From Pseudogemmatithrix spongiicola (GTDB lineage: Bacteria; Gemmatimonadota; Gemmatimonadetes; Gemmatimonadales; Gemmatimonadaceae): a DNA stretch of 64,000 nucleotides. Positions 55,029 through 64,000 of the stretch are shown here, piece after piece. A program made the position numbers and the translations under genes. The notes beneath the pieces are model-generated. The model was not told the origin of the DNA, ran no database searches, and was given only the letters and a program-made list of their open reading frames with translations. Location of the stretch: the NCBI RefSeq assembly GCF_030623445.1, contig NZ_CP130613.1:2542001-2606000 (forward strand), read 5' to 3'. Within the stretch, counting starts at the first letter, position 1; each line of letters begins with the position of its first letter.

Positions 55029-55906
55029 AGCGTCGCGACGAAGTCCTCGTGGGAATCGTGGCCACCGTGGCGTTGGTGCTCGGGGTCATCGGGTCCCTGC
55101 TGCTGGCCCGGGGTGGGCTGACCTCCGGGTATCCGGTCTATTCGGTGTTCGCCTGGGGCAGCGGCCTGCGGCCGGGCCAGCCCGTGCTGTTCTCCGGGGT
55201 GACGGTGGGCTACGTCGGCGACGTCAGCATGCGCCGGGACGGCTTCCTCGTCGTGGAGATGCGCATCGACAAGGAGTACCAGCTGCCGACGACCACGACG
55301 GCCCGCATCGTGCCCAACGGGGTGTTCGGCGACATGATGGTGGCGCTGACCGTGGGCGGGATGACGGAGGACGATTTCGCCGTCGGCGACACGCTCCCCG
55401 CAGGCCCGCCGGCCCTCGGCATCGGCGACGTGCTGGCCCGGGTGGACTCGATCGGCCGCGACGTGCAGTCGCTGACCACCGGGCTGAACCAGGAGCTCGT
55501 GCAGAACGGCGGCCTCGCCGAGCTGCGCGCGACGGTGCGCAACGCGAATGTCTTCCTCACGGAACTCACGCGGATCGCGCAGGCGCAGAGCGCCGAGCTG
55601 TCGCGTACGCAGGCGGCGGTGCGCAAGGTGGTGAGCGCCGTGGACTCGGCGGTCGTGGACAGCACTGTGAAGGCGCTTTCCGGCGCCGCCACGGCCATGG
55701 GCGCGCTGGCGACGGACCTGCAGGCGACGACGCAGCAGTTGAACGGCGTGCTGGCCAAGCTCGAGGGTACGGAGGGCTCGGCGGGCCTGCTGCTCAACGA
55801 CCCGGGGCTTTACCGCGACACGCGGGCGCTGCTCACGCGGCTGGACTCGCTGACGGCGGACTTCCAGCGGAATCCGAAGAAGTACGTGAAGCTGTCGATT
55901 TTCTAA
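55025..55906 (+). CDS. mlaD: MCE (MlaD) family substrate-binding protein
   Basis: 293 residues: one N-terminal membrane helix (VGIVATVALVLGVIGSLLLA), one MCE domain (about 38-115; GLRPGQPVLFSGVTVGYVGD) and a long helical C-terminal region (about 135-285) likely to form a coiled-coil tunnel. Longer than E. coli MlaD (about 180 residues), so the helices may span more of the periplasm. Final gene of lptF-lptG-mlaE-mlaD. Confidence 0.92.
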   Translation: MKRRDEVLVGIVATVALVLGVIGSLLLARGGLTSGYPVYSVFAWGSGLRPGQPVLFSGVTVGYVGDVSMRRDGFLVVEMRIDKEYQLPTTTTARIVPNGVFGDMMVALTVGGMTEDDFAVGDTLPAGPPALGIGDVLARVDSIGRDVQSLTTGLNQELVQNGGLAELRATVRNANVFLTELTRIAQAQSAELSRTQAAVRKVVSAVDSAVVDSTVKALSGAATAMGALATDLQATTQQLNGVLAKLEGTEGSAGLLLNDPGLYRDTRALLTRLDSLTADFQRNPKKYVKLSIF

Positions 55907-56124
55907 CGGCAACTGCTTTCACCACGAAGGCACGAACGACACGAAGAGCTGCAACCGCATGTACTGGGGGTCCGCACCGACGTATCGGTGCGGACCCCCT
56001 AGTCTTTGTGGTGGTCGTGTACGCGGCAGCTGCTGTGCGCCCTGCGACCTCCGTAACGCCGTGCCTCTGCGGCAAATCCGTGCCGGTCCTTCGTGTGCTT
56101 CGTGCCTTCGTGGTGATTGCCGTT
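55905..56124. repeat. Nested palindromic element between convergent mlaD and TonB receptor genes (intact copy)
   Basis: Outer arms of about 36-42 nt (55905-55946 and 56089-56124) are reverse complements apart from a 6-nt insert. Inside, a perfect 15-bp stem (55966-55980 with 55985-55999) lies within a weaker stem. Each arm contains the 14-mer TCGTGCCTTCGTGG (minus at 55922-55935, plus at 56100-56113), which is the target of the IS110 element near 63 kb. Confidence 0.85.
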
Positions 56125-56140
56125 GCAGTCGGGGAGCAAA

Positions 56141-56184
56141 ACAGACCGCCCCGGTAGCCAGCGTCGGCTACCGGGGCGGTCTGT
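56141..56184 (-). terminator. Rho-independent terminator of the TonB receptor gene
   Basis: A perfect 19-bp stem (56141-56159 with 56166-56184), six-base loop, followed on the minus strand by TTTT. It lies 22 nt after the receptor stop codon. It could also stop plus-strand transcripts that pass the palindrome. Confidence 0.88.
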
Positions 56185-56205
56185 GTTACGGTCCTGCAAT
56201 CGGCC

Positions 56206-59200
56206 TTAGTTGAACGTGTAGCGGAGGCCGAGCTGCATGCGCCAGACGTCACCCGTGCCGGCGTTCTTCTGGAACGTGCGGTTGAGGAGCTGGCCGTTGA
56301 CGACGCGCATGGTGTAGATCGCGCGGCCGCTGGCGTCTGCCGGACCGTTGCAAGGCGCCGCCGTCGAGCACGGCACGCCACCGACCGTACCCGTGGTCTG
56401 GAACGGACGCGGAATCAGCGGAGACGTGTTGATCACGCTCTGGGAAAGGCCCCAGTCGCTGTTGATCATGTTGGTGAAGTTCAGGATGTCGAGACGGACC
56501 TGCAGGGAGTTCTTCTTCCCGGCGAACATCGCGCTCAAGTCCTGGGCGATGCTGAGGTCCATGCGCGTCACCTGCGGCAGGATCAGGCCGCCACGCAGCG
56601 CGAACTGGCCGCGGCGCGTGCGGAGATGCGGGTCCTGGTTGATGTAGGCCTCGAAGGCGGCCTGCTGCTGCGCGACGGTGAACGGCGTCGTGCCGGTGAT
56701 GGGCGCGAAGTTCATTTCGGACGCATCGCGCGGCACGTAGATGAGGTCGTTCGAGGTGCCGCCGTCGCCGTTGAGGTCGCCGCCGAACACGTAGCTGGTC
56801 TGGCCCGTCGTGAAGTTCTCGAGGAAGGCCGAGACCGTCGTGTTGCCCCAGCCGAACCAGTCCCGCGTGTAGCTCGAGACGAGGAAGGCACGGCGGCCCT
56901 GGTAGCCCGCCGCGTTGCCGATGCCCGGGTTGTTCGGGTCGCCCGGGTGCTGGTTGTTGTTCCACGAGCCAAAGGCGATCGAGCCGGCGTCCACCGTGTT
57001 CGAGGCGGTGCCGTAGGCGAGGGCGCCCTTGGTGTAGAAGCCGTTGCGGAACGAGCGCTCGATCGAGACCGAGGCGTTGTATGTCTCGCCGACGTTCTGG
57101 TTCTTGAGGACGATGGCGCTCGTGATGTTGCAGTTGAGGCGGTTGGTCTGCGTGCCGGTGAACTGCGGGGGAATCGGACCGGCCCCGTCCGGATCGACGG
57201 TCGGGCACTTGTCGCTGACCCAGCGCGGGCGGGCGCCCGGGCCGGTAAAGGCCGCGTCGGCCTCCGGCAGGTTGGCGTTGATGTAGTACACGCCGTTCAC
57301 GTCACGGCCCCAGAGGAACTCGGTCGTCACGAGCCAGCCGCTCTCGAAGCGGTGGTCGACGGCGAGGTTGGAGCGCCAGACCTGCGGAAACTTGAAGTTC
57401 TTGTCCGTGAGCGCGAGTTCATAAGACAGCGCGGGAGATCCATTGACTGTCGCCGGCTTGTACCGCTCGGTGTTCGGGTTGAACGGGAAATTGGTCATCT
57501 CCGTACCGCCCGGACCGTCCTCCGAGGTGAAGCCCGTCAGGATGCCGTTGTTACCGATCTGGTTGGAGATCCAGACGTAGGCCGGGCGACCAGTGAAGAT
57601 GCCGGTACCGCCGCGGACGATGGTCTGGCCGTTGCCGCGCACGTCGTAGTTGAAGCCGAGGCGGGGCGAGATGAGCGGTGTGGCGTCTGGCAGCTTCGCG
57701 GTGTTGTACTGCACCGTCCGGCCGTCCTCGTCGCGGAAGTTCAGGCCGTTGACCTGGGTATTCTCTGCTGCCGTGTTGCCGAAGCTCACGACATCGACGC
57801 GCACGCCGCCGGTGACCGTGAGGCCACGGCCGACGCGCCACTCATCCTGCACGTAGGCGCCCATGAAGTTCACTTCGAGCGGCTGCACCGGCTTCACCTG
57901 GCCCGGGATGTTCGTGTAGCGGACCTGGAAGCGGCGCGGGCCGATGCCGGCCGGCGAGGCCGCATACGCGGTGCAGGGCGTCGTCGGCACGCCGGTGCCG
58001 CAGGCGTTCACATAGCCGCGGGCGTCGGCGTAGAAGTCACCCAGCGTGTTGTACACGTACGCCGACTGCTTGCCCGGGAAGAACACGTTCTCGGACTCAT
58101 ACCCCTCGATGTTCACGCCGAAGGTGAGGTCGTGGCGGTTGCCGTAGATCGTGAAGTTGTTCTGCAGCTGCCAGTTGCTGTAGCGCAGCTCGTTGTTCGG
58201 CGTGAACGGCTCGGAGCCGAACGAGATGTAGGTCTGGCCGGCGCCGTTCAGGATGTCGACGAAGGGGAACAGGTTGCTGATCGCGCCGCGCGACTCGTCC
58301 TGCGCGGTGTACGTGAACAGCAGCTGATTCGACATGCGGTCGGTGATCAGCGAGTTCCACTCCGCCGCGTACGAATCGATGTTCTCGAGGATGGTGTAGT
58401 TCGACCCCGTATAGCTCATCGACTGCGCACGGTTGCGACCGAAGCCCAGCGAGCTGGAGGTCGACACCAGCACGTCCGTCTCGGACGCGAGGTTGGTGTA
58501 GCGGAACGAGAACTTGTTGCGGTTGCTGAGCGCGTAGTCGACGCGCGCCGTGAGGCGGCTCGACGGCGTCAGGCCCGGGTACCCCTCGAACTCGCCGGGG
58601 TTGTAGCCGAACAGCGCCTGCAGCGTGTCGCGCACGGCGACGAGATCCGAGCGCAGCACCGGCGTGATGTTGCCGCCGGCGGCCTGCGTCGCGTCGCGCG
58701 GCAGGAAGGTGTTACCCGGCTGCTCGTTCTCGTCCTGCTCGTACGACACGAAGAAGAACAGCTTGTCCTTGAGGATCGGGCCGCCGAGGCGGAAGCCGAT
58801 CTGGTCGAAGGAGAACGTGCCGGGGTTGAACGTGCGGCGGCCGGCGTTGCGGCCGACGTAGTCCTGGTCGCGGACATTGTAGTAGAGCGAGCCCTGGAAC
58901 TCGTTGGTGCCCGAGCGCGTGACGGTGTTGATCGCCGCGCCGACGAAGCCGCCCTGGCGGACGTCGAACGGCGCGATGTTCACCTGCACCGCCTCGATGG
59001 CGTCGAGCGAGATCGGGGCGACGCCGGTGCGGTCACCGGGCTGGCCGCCGAGGCCGAACGAGTTGTTGAAGGCCGCACCGTCGATCGTGATGTTGTTGAG
59101 ACGGTTGTCCTGGCCGGCGAAGTTGTTGCCGGAGGCCTGCGGCGTGAGGCGCGTGAAGTCCGAGATGCGGCGCGAGATCGTCGGCAGCTGCTCGAGCGCC

Positions 59201-59637
59201 TCGCGGCGGACCTGCGTCGCGGCGCCGGTGCGGGTCGAGCTGAGCTCGCCGCCTTCCGAAGTCACCGTGACGGCCGAGAGCTGCGTCGCCACCGCGTCCA
59301 TCTTGAAGACGAGGTCGGCGGCGGCACCGAGCGCGACCTGGATGTCGTCGCGGCTCTGGCGGGCGAAGCCGATCATCGTGGCCGACACCTGGTAGGGGCC
59401 GCCGACGCGGACGCCGGGGATCGTGAAACGGCCATCCGCGCGCGTCGCACCGATGTACTGGGTGCCGGACGGCAGGTGGATGGCCGTGACCCGGGCGCCC
59501 TCGAGCGGCCGGTTGTCGCTGTCGGTCACGAGACCGCGGATCGAACCCGTGGTCACCTGTGCCGACGCGATCGTGGCGGACGCCGCGACGGCGATTGCCG
59601 CCAGCGCAGTCGTCAACCGGAGGATCCAACGCTTCAT
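56206..59637 (-). CDS. TonB-dependent outer-membrane receptor, Oar-like
   Basis: 1143 residues from the ATG at 59637 with AGAGGAAA upstream. A signal peptide ends at ASAQ; a carboxypeptidase-regulatory-like domain follows (VTTGSIRGLVTDSDNRPLEG, about 28-110), then a plug (about 120-235; LNNITIDGAAFNNSFG) and a 22-strand barrel ending in WRMQLGLRYTFN. This is the OmpA-related Oar architecture. It probably imports or secretes a large substrate; identity unknown. The 154 nt upstream (59638-59791) should contain its promoter, but I cannot fix boxes. Confidence 0.9.
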   Translation of the reverse strand: MKRWILRLTTALAAIAVAASATIASAQVTTGSIRGLVTDSDNRPLEGARVTAIHLPSGTQYIGATRADGRFTIPGVRVGGPYQVSATMIGFARQSRDDIQVALGAAADLVFKMDAVATQLSAVTVTSEGGELSSTRTGAATQVRREALEQLPTISRRISDFTRLTPQASGNNFAGQDNRLNNITIDGAAFNNSFGLGGQPGDRTGVAPISLDAIEAVQVNIAPFDVRQGGFVGAAINTVTRSGTNEFQGSLYYNVRDQDYVGRNAGRRTFNPGTFSFDQIGFRLGGPILKDKLFFFVSYEQDENEQPGNTFLPRDATQAAGGNITPVLRSDLVAVRDTLQALFGYNPGEFEGYPGLTPSSRLTARVDYALSNRNKFSFRYTNLASETDVLVSTSSSLGFGRNRAQSMSYTGSNYTILENIDSYAAEWNSLITDRMSNQLLFTYTAQDESRGAISNLFPFVDILNGAGQTYISFGSEPFTPNNELRYSNWQLQNNFTIYGNRHDLTFGVNIEGYESENVFFPGKQSAYVYNTLGDFYADARGYVNACGTGVPTTPCTAYAASPAGIGPRRFQVRYTNIPGQVKPVQPLEVNFMGAYVQDEWRVGRGLTVTGGVRVDVVSFGNTAAENTQVNGLNFRDEDGRTVQYNTAKLPDATPLISPRLGFNYDVRGNGQTIVRGGTGIFTGRPAYVWISNQIGNNGILTGFTSEDGPGGTEMTNFPFNPNTERYKPATVNGSPALSYELALTDKNFKFPQVWRSNLAVDHRFESGWLVTTEFLWGRDVNGVYYINANLPEADAAFTGPGARPRWVSDKCPTVDPDGAGPIPPQFTGTQTNRLNCNITSAIVLKNQNVGETYNASVSIERSFRNGFYTKGALAYGTASNTVDAGSIAFGSWNNNQHPGDPNNPGIGNAAGYQGRRAFLVSSYTRDWFGWGNTTVSAFLENFTTGQTSYVFGGDLNGDGGTSNDLIYVPRDASEMNFAPITGTTPFTVAQQQAAFEAYINQDPHLRTRRGQFALRGGLILPQVTRMDLSIAQDLSAMFAGKKNSLQVRLDILNFTNMINSDWGLSQSVINTSPLIPRPFQTTGTVGGVPCSTAAPCNGPADASGRAIYTMRVVNGQLLNRTFQKNAGTGDVWRMQLGLRYTFN

Positions 59638-59791
59638 CGGGATTTCCTCTGTGGGGTGGGAACCTTCAACGCGCCCTTGCCGGGCCGAGACAAGCCGTGG
59701 GGGGCGGCGGTACAACCTGGGAAAATGTAACGAAAACCTCGCCGGGCCGCCGCACCTGGGTCAACGGCGGTCCGGGACGGTTACGGAACCG

Positions 59792-61147
59792 TTATCTCTT
59801 GCGCCCGACTGTCAGGTGATACATCGGAATGCCCACGAGGCAGACGCCCAGGACGCCCGCGGTCTGCCAGCGGCTGGACTCGGCAATCAGCGCATTCGCC
59901 AGCAAGTAGAGGACCGCCGCCATGAAGAGCAGCGGCACCACGGGGTAGAGCGGCACCCGGAAGGTCGGCTGGTAATCCGCGCGCTTGCGGAGCCGGAAGA
60001 TCGAGGCGACGGCCAGGAAGTAGAACGGGAGGAAGGCCGTCACGAACGCATCCGCGAGCTGTTCGAAGCTGCGCGTGAGGACGAAGATCGCGCCCAGCGT
60101 GGCGGTCATCGCGATCGCCACCCACGGCGTGCCCCAGGTGGGGTGCACCGCGGCCACGGGCTTGAAGAACAGCCCGTCCGCCGCCATGGCGAAGAAGATC
60201 CGCGGACTGGTGAACAGCACGGCGTTCAGGGTGCCGAAGGTCGAGATCATGACCGTCACGGACACGAACACCACGCCGGCGGGACCGATGACCCGCTGCG
60301 CCACGTCGGCGGCGACCAGCCGGCTGACCCGCATCTCGTCGATCGTCAGGACGCTCAGGTACGCGAGATTCGCCGCGAGGTAGATGGCCATCACGAGCAG
60401 GGTGCCGCCGATCAGCGCCTTGGGCAGGTTCTTCTGCGGGTCCCGGATCTCGCCGGCGTTGTTCGACACGTCGGCCCAGCCGTCGAAGGCCCACAGCGTG
60501 CTCACCAACGCCAGCCCGAAGGCGCTGATGCTCAGGCTGCCGGGCGGCAGCATGGGCGTGTAGTGCGCCACGCCGTTGTTCGGCACCCCCCAGGCGAACG
60601 CCACGATCACGATGAACAGCAGGCCGCCGTACTTGGCCAGCACCGTGAAGTTGGTGAACGCCGCACCGATCTTCGCACCGCGGATATTGAAGAAGGCGGT
60701 GAGCAGGATCGCCCCCGCCGCGGTGTAGCGCACCGGCATCGGGTCGCCCAAGTCCCAGCCCATGACGCGGAAGAAGTACTCGGCGCAGGTAATCGAGATG
60801 CCGCCCAGCGACGAGGCGCGGATCATCGCGAACTGCGACCAGCCGAACGTGAACGCCGTGCGGTCGCTCCAGCCTTCCTTGAGGAAGACGTAGATGCCAC
60901 CGGTTTTCGGGATCGCGCTGGCGAGCTCGGCGATGGTGAGCGCGCCGCAGATGGCGAAGATACCGCCGGCCACCCACGCCATGAGCATGGGCAGGGGACC
61001 GGGCAGTTTGTCGGCGATGCCGGCCGGGGAGCGGAAGATGCCGGAGCCGATGGTCGACCCGATGACGACGGCCATCGCACTCCAGAGCCCGATGCTGCGA
61101 GCCAGCGTCGGCGACGGTGTCTGCTGCGGCGCAGTGCTGTTTGCCAT
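59792..61147 (-). CDS. APC-superfamily amino acid permease
   Basis: 451 residues, twelve predicted helices. WSAMAVVIGSTIGSGIFRSP is the unwound first-helix substrate motif; GGIYVFLKEGW and FAWDGW-like WAFDGWADVSNNAGEI are typical of the LAT branch. It is a proton- or exchange-driven amino acid transporter; specificity unknown. A TAGCTT box lies 6 nt before the ATG and there is no ribosome site. Confidence 0.9.
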   Translation of the reverse strand: MANSTAPQQTPSPTLARSIGLWSAMAVVIGSTIGSGIFRSPAGIADKLPGPLPMLMAWVAGGIFAICGALTIAELASAIPKTGGIYVFLKEGWSDRTAFTFGWSQFAMIRASSLGGISITCAEYFFRVMGWDLGDPMPVRYTAAGAILLTAFFNIRGAKIGAAFTNFTVLAKYGGLLFIVIVAFAWGVPNNGVAHYTPMLPPGSLSISAFGLALVSTLWAFDGWADVSNNAGEIRDPQKNLPKALIGGTLLVMAIYLAANLAYLSVLTIDEMRVSRLVAADVAQRVIGPAGVVFVSVTVMISTFGTLNAVLFTSPRIFFAMAADGLFFKPVAAVHPTWGTPWVAIAMTATLGAIFVLTRSFEQLADAFVTAFLPFYFLAVASIFRLRKRADYQPTFRVPLYPVVPLLFMAAVLYLLANALIAESSRWQTAGVLGVCLVGIPMYHLTVGRKR

Positions 61148-61153
61148 CCCGCG

Positions 61154-61159
61154 AAGCTA
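61154..61159 (-). promoter_or_regulatory. Candidate leaderless-type -10 box (TAGCTT) before the APC permease
   Basis: TAGCTT, then CGCGGG (6 nt), then the ATG at 61147. In the same gap GATAAT (61194-61199) points the other way, 12 nt before the start of the small membrane gene. Confidence 0.45.
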
Positions 61160-61211
61160 CGCGCGGCCACTGCCAACGGGGAGTGGAACAGGCGATAATT
61201 CTTGTCGGAAT

Positions 61212-61466
61212 ATGCCCAGCGCCCTCGCCACCGCCCTCTTCTGGTCCGCCGTCCTCGCCGTCGTGGCGGGGCAGGTCGGCATCCTGCGCTCGACGCAGCG
61301 GGCCTGGCGGCGCTCGGCCGCCGGCGTCCCGCTCGTGGAGCGGGTGTTCGCCTGGGCCCCCGCACTGGCGCTGGTCGCGGTGCTGTACCTCGCGTGGGCC
61401 GAGGCCACGCGGCCGCCGAGGATCGAGATCCAGATCGATCCGACGTCGCGCGAGATCCGGCTGTGA
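61212..61466 (+). CDS. Small two-helix membrane protein upstream of ctaB
   Basis: 84 residues from the ATG at 61212. Two membrane helices (ATALFWSAVLAVVAGQVGIL, about 6-25, and VFAWAPALALVAVLYLAWAE, about 48-67) and a short polar tail (IEIQIDPTSREIRL). The hairpin topology resembles the membrane part of cytochrome oxidase subunit II but there is no copper domain. The GTGA overlap with ctaB suggests a role in oxidase assembly; that is inference. Confidence 0.62.
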   Translation: MPSALATALFWSAVLAVVAGQVGILRSTQRAWRRSAAGVPLVERVFAWAPALALVAVLYLAWAEATRPPRIEIQIDPTSREIRL

Positions 61467-62353
61467 GCGCGGTGATGGCCGACGCGCCGCTCGCCAAGGA
61501 CCTGATCGCCCTCACGAAGCCGCGCATCATCTCGCTGCTGCTCGTGACCACGGTGGCCCCGATGTACGTCGCGGGCGTCCCGAGTGTGCTGACGGTGCTG
61601 TTGGTGATGCTGGGCGGCTACCTGATGGCCGGCGGCGCGAATGCGGTCAACATGTACATCGACCGCGACATCGATGACGTGATGGCCCGCACGAAGTTGC
61701 GGCCGATCCCGAGCGGGCGCATGCATGCCACGGCGGTGCTGGCCTTCGGCGTGGGCATTGCGACCGCCGCGACGTGGATGCTGGCCGTGTACGTGAACGT
61801 GCTCACGGCGGCGCTGGCCTTGGCGGGCTTCTATTTCTACGTCTTCATCTACACGCGCTGGCTCAAGCGCAGCTCGCCGCAGAACATCGTGATCGGCGGT
61901 GCGGCCGGCGCCTTCCCGCCACTGGTGGGCTGGGCGGCCGTGGCGGGCCAGCTCGACCTCACGGCCTGGCTGCTGTTCCTGATCGTGTTCTATTGGACGC
62001 CCCCGCACTTCTGGGCCTTGGCGCTCAACAAGCAGCGCGACTATGGCAACGCCGGCGTGCCGATGGCGCCGCTGGTGTGGGGCGAGGAGGAGACCATCGC
62101 GCAGATGTGGTGGTACTCGGTGCTGCTGGTCGGTCTCACGGTGCTGCCGGTGGCGTTCGGTGCCTTCGGGCCCATCTACCTCGTGAGCGCCCTCGTCCTC
62201 GGCGGGCTGCTGCTGTGGGGTGTGTGGAAGGTGCGCGCCGCCGCGACGCCCGAGGCCCGCGTGAAGCCGTCGTGGTGGGTGTACGGTTATTCCCTGCTCT
62301 ATCTCGCGTTGCTGTTCCTCGCGATGGCGATCGATCGGCGGGTGTTCGCGTAA
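61463..62353 (+). CDS. ctaB: Heme O synthase (protoheme IX farnesyltransferase)
   Basis: 296 residues from a GTG at 61463 (GTGA overlap); ATG at 61475 is an alternative. UbiA-type prenyltransferase with about nine helices. ANAVNMYIDRDIDDVMARTK is the Mg-farnesyl-diphosphate site; YTRWLKRSSPQNIVIGG and YWTPPHFWALAL complete the signature. It adds the hydroxyethylfarnesyl group to heme b for terminal oxidases. The stop is 2 nt before the palindrome arm that the IS110 element entered. Confidence 0.95.
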   Translation: MSAVMADAPLAKDLIALTKPRIISLLLVTTVAPMYVAGVPSVLTVLLVMLGGYLMAGGANAVNMYIDRDIDDVMARTKLRPIPSGRMHATAVLAFGVGIATAATWMLAVYVNVLTAALALAGFYFYVFIYTRWLKRSSPQNIVIGGAAGAFPPLVGWAAVAGQLDLTAWLLFLIVFYWTPPHFWALALNKQRDYGNAGVPMAPLVWGEEETIAQMWWYSVLLVGLTVLPVAFGAFGPIYLVSALVLGGLLLWGVWKVRAAATPEARVKPSWWVYGYSLLYLALLFLAMAIDRRVFA

Positions 62354-62394
62354 CTGCGTTCACCACGAAGCAACCGTGTCTCGAAGGTGAGGAG

Positions 62395-64000
<1,606 letters not shown>

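Overview
The window looks like chromosomal DNA from a high-GC, diderm (outer-membrane) bacterium, most probably a member of Gemmatimonadota. This assignment is inference from gene content; no database search was run. The evidence is: Lpt and Mla lipid-transport genes, TolC-, TonB- and porin-type outer-membrane proteins, a complete type IV pilus set, a eukaryote-like Ser/Thr kinase, and the order topA-trmFO-xerC-hslV-hslU. Most genes lie on the minus strand in long chains of 1-8 nt overlaps (ATGA, GTGA or TGATG), so translational coupling is the rule.

Layout. 1-2014: the end of a possible structured RNA, then a PAS-GGDEF-EAL protein. 2018-17182 (minus): kinase, peroxiredoxin, SDR epimerase, BASS transporter, flavin monooxygenase, argF, a lipoprotein, hslU, hslV, xerC, an SRPBCC protein, trmFO, topA, aroK and aroC. 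A hairpin terminator separates these from 17252-22047 (pilQ, pilP-like, pilO, pilN, pilM). 22214-24289: three minor-pilin-like genes, a terminator and the major pilin with its own sigma-54-type promoter. 24418-31592: three glycosyltransferase-type membrane/cytosolic proteins and a PilR/PilS-like pair that is the obvious candidate regulator of that promoter. 31712-38998: arfB, an outer-membrane protein, a TolC/HlyD/ABC export cluster whose ABC ATPase has lost the Walker A lysine, a lipoprotein and Hsp15. 39079-44466: a 53-residue membrane protein, infA, a thioredoxin-fold protein, pnuC plus an NR-kinase-like gene, an M28 peptidase, a porin and a YceI protein. 44615-51555: a DUF3108 protein, pilC, pilT, pilB, comEA and a second M28-type protein. 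51575-55906 (plus): lptF-lptG-mlaE-mlaD. 56206-61147: an Oar-like TonB receptor and an APC permease. 61212-62353: a small membrane protein and ctaB. 62371-63549: an IS110-family element. The end of an M24 peptidase closes the window.

The most unusual content is non-coding. (i) The IS110 element carries a 205-nt leader in which I can place four bridge-RNA guide segments that match both its own ends and the target it sits in, a CT core inside a large palindromic intergenic repeat. (ii) Three intergenic elements are built of 7-nt-phased repeats folded into hairpins, each abutting the stop codon of a minus-strand gene. (iii) Several genes have a TANNNT box 6-7 nt before the start codon, including TAGCTT-N6-ATG three times, which suggests leaderless transcription. 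(iv) Long nested palindromes sit between convergent genes.

Functionally, the pilus genes (M-N-O-P-Q alignment and secretin complex, A/V/W/X pilins, B/T/C motor, S/R regulators, ComEA) would give a twitching and DNA-uptake machine. The Lpt, Mla, TolC, TonB and porin genes maintain and populate the outer membrane.
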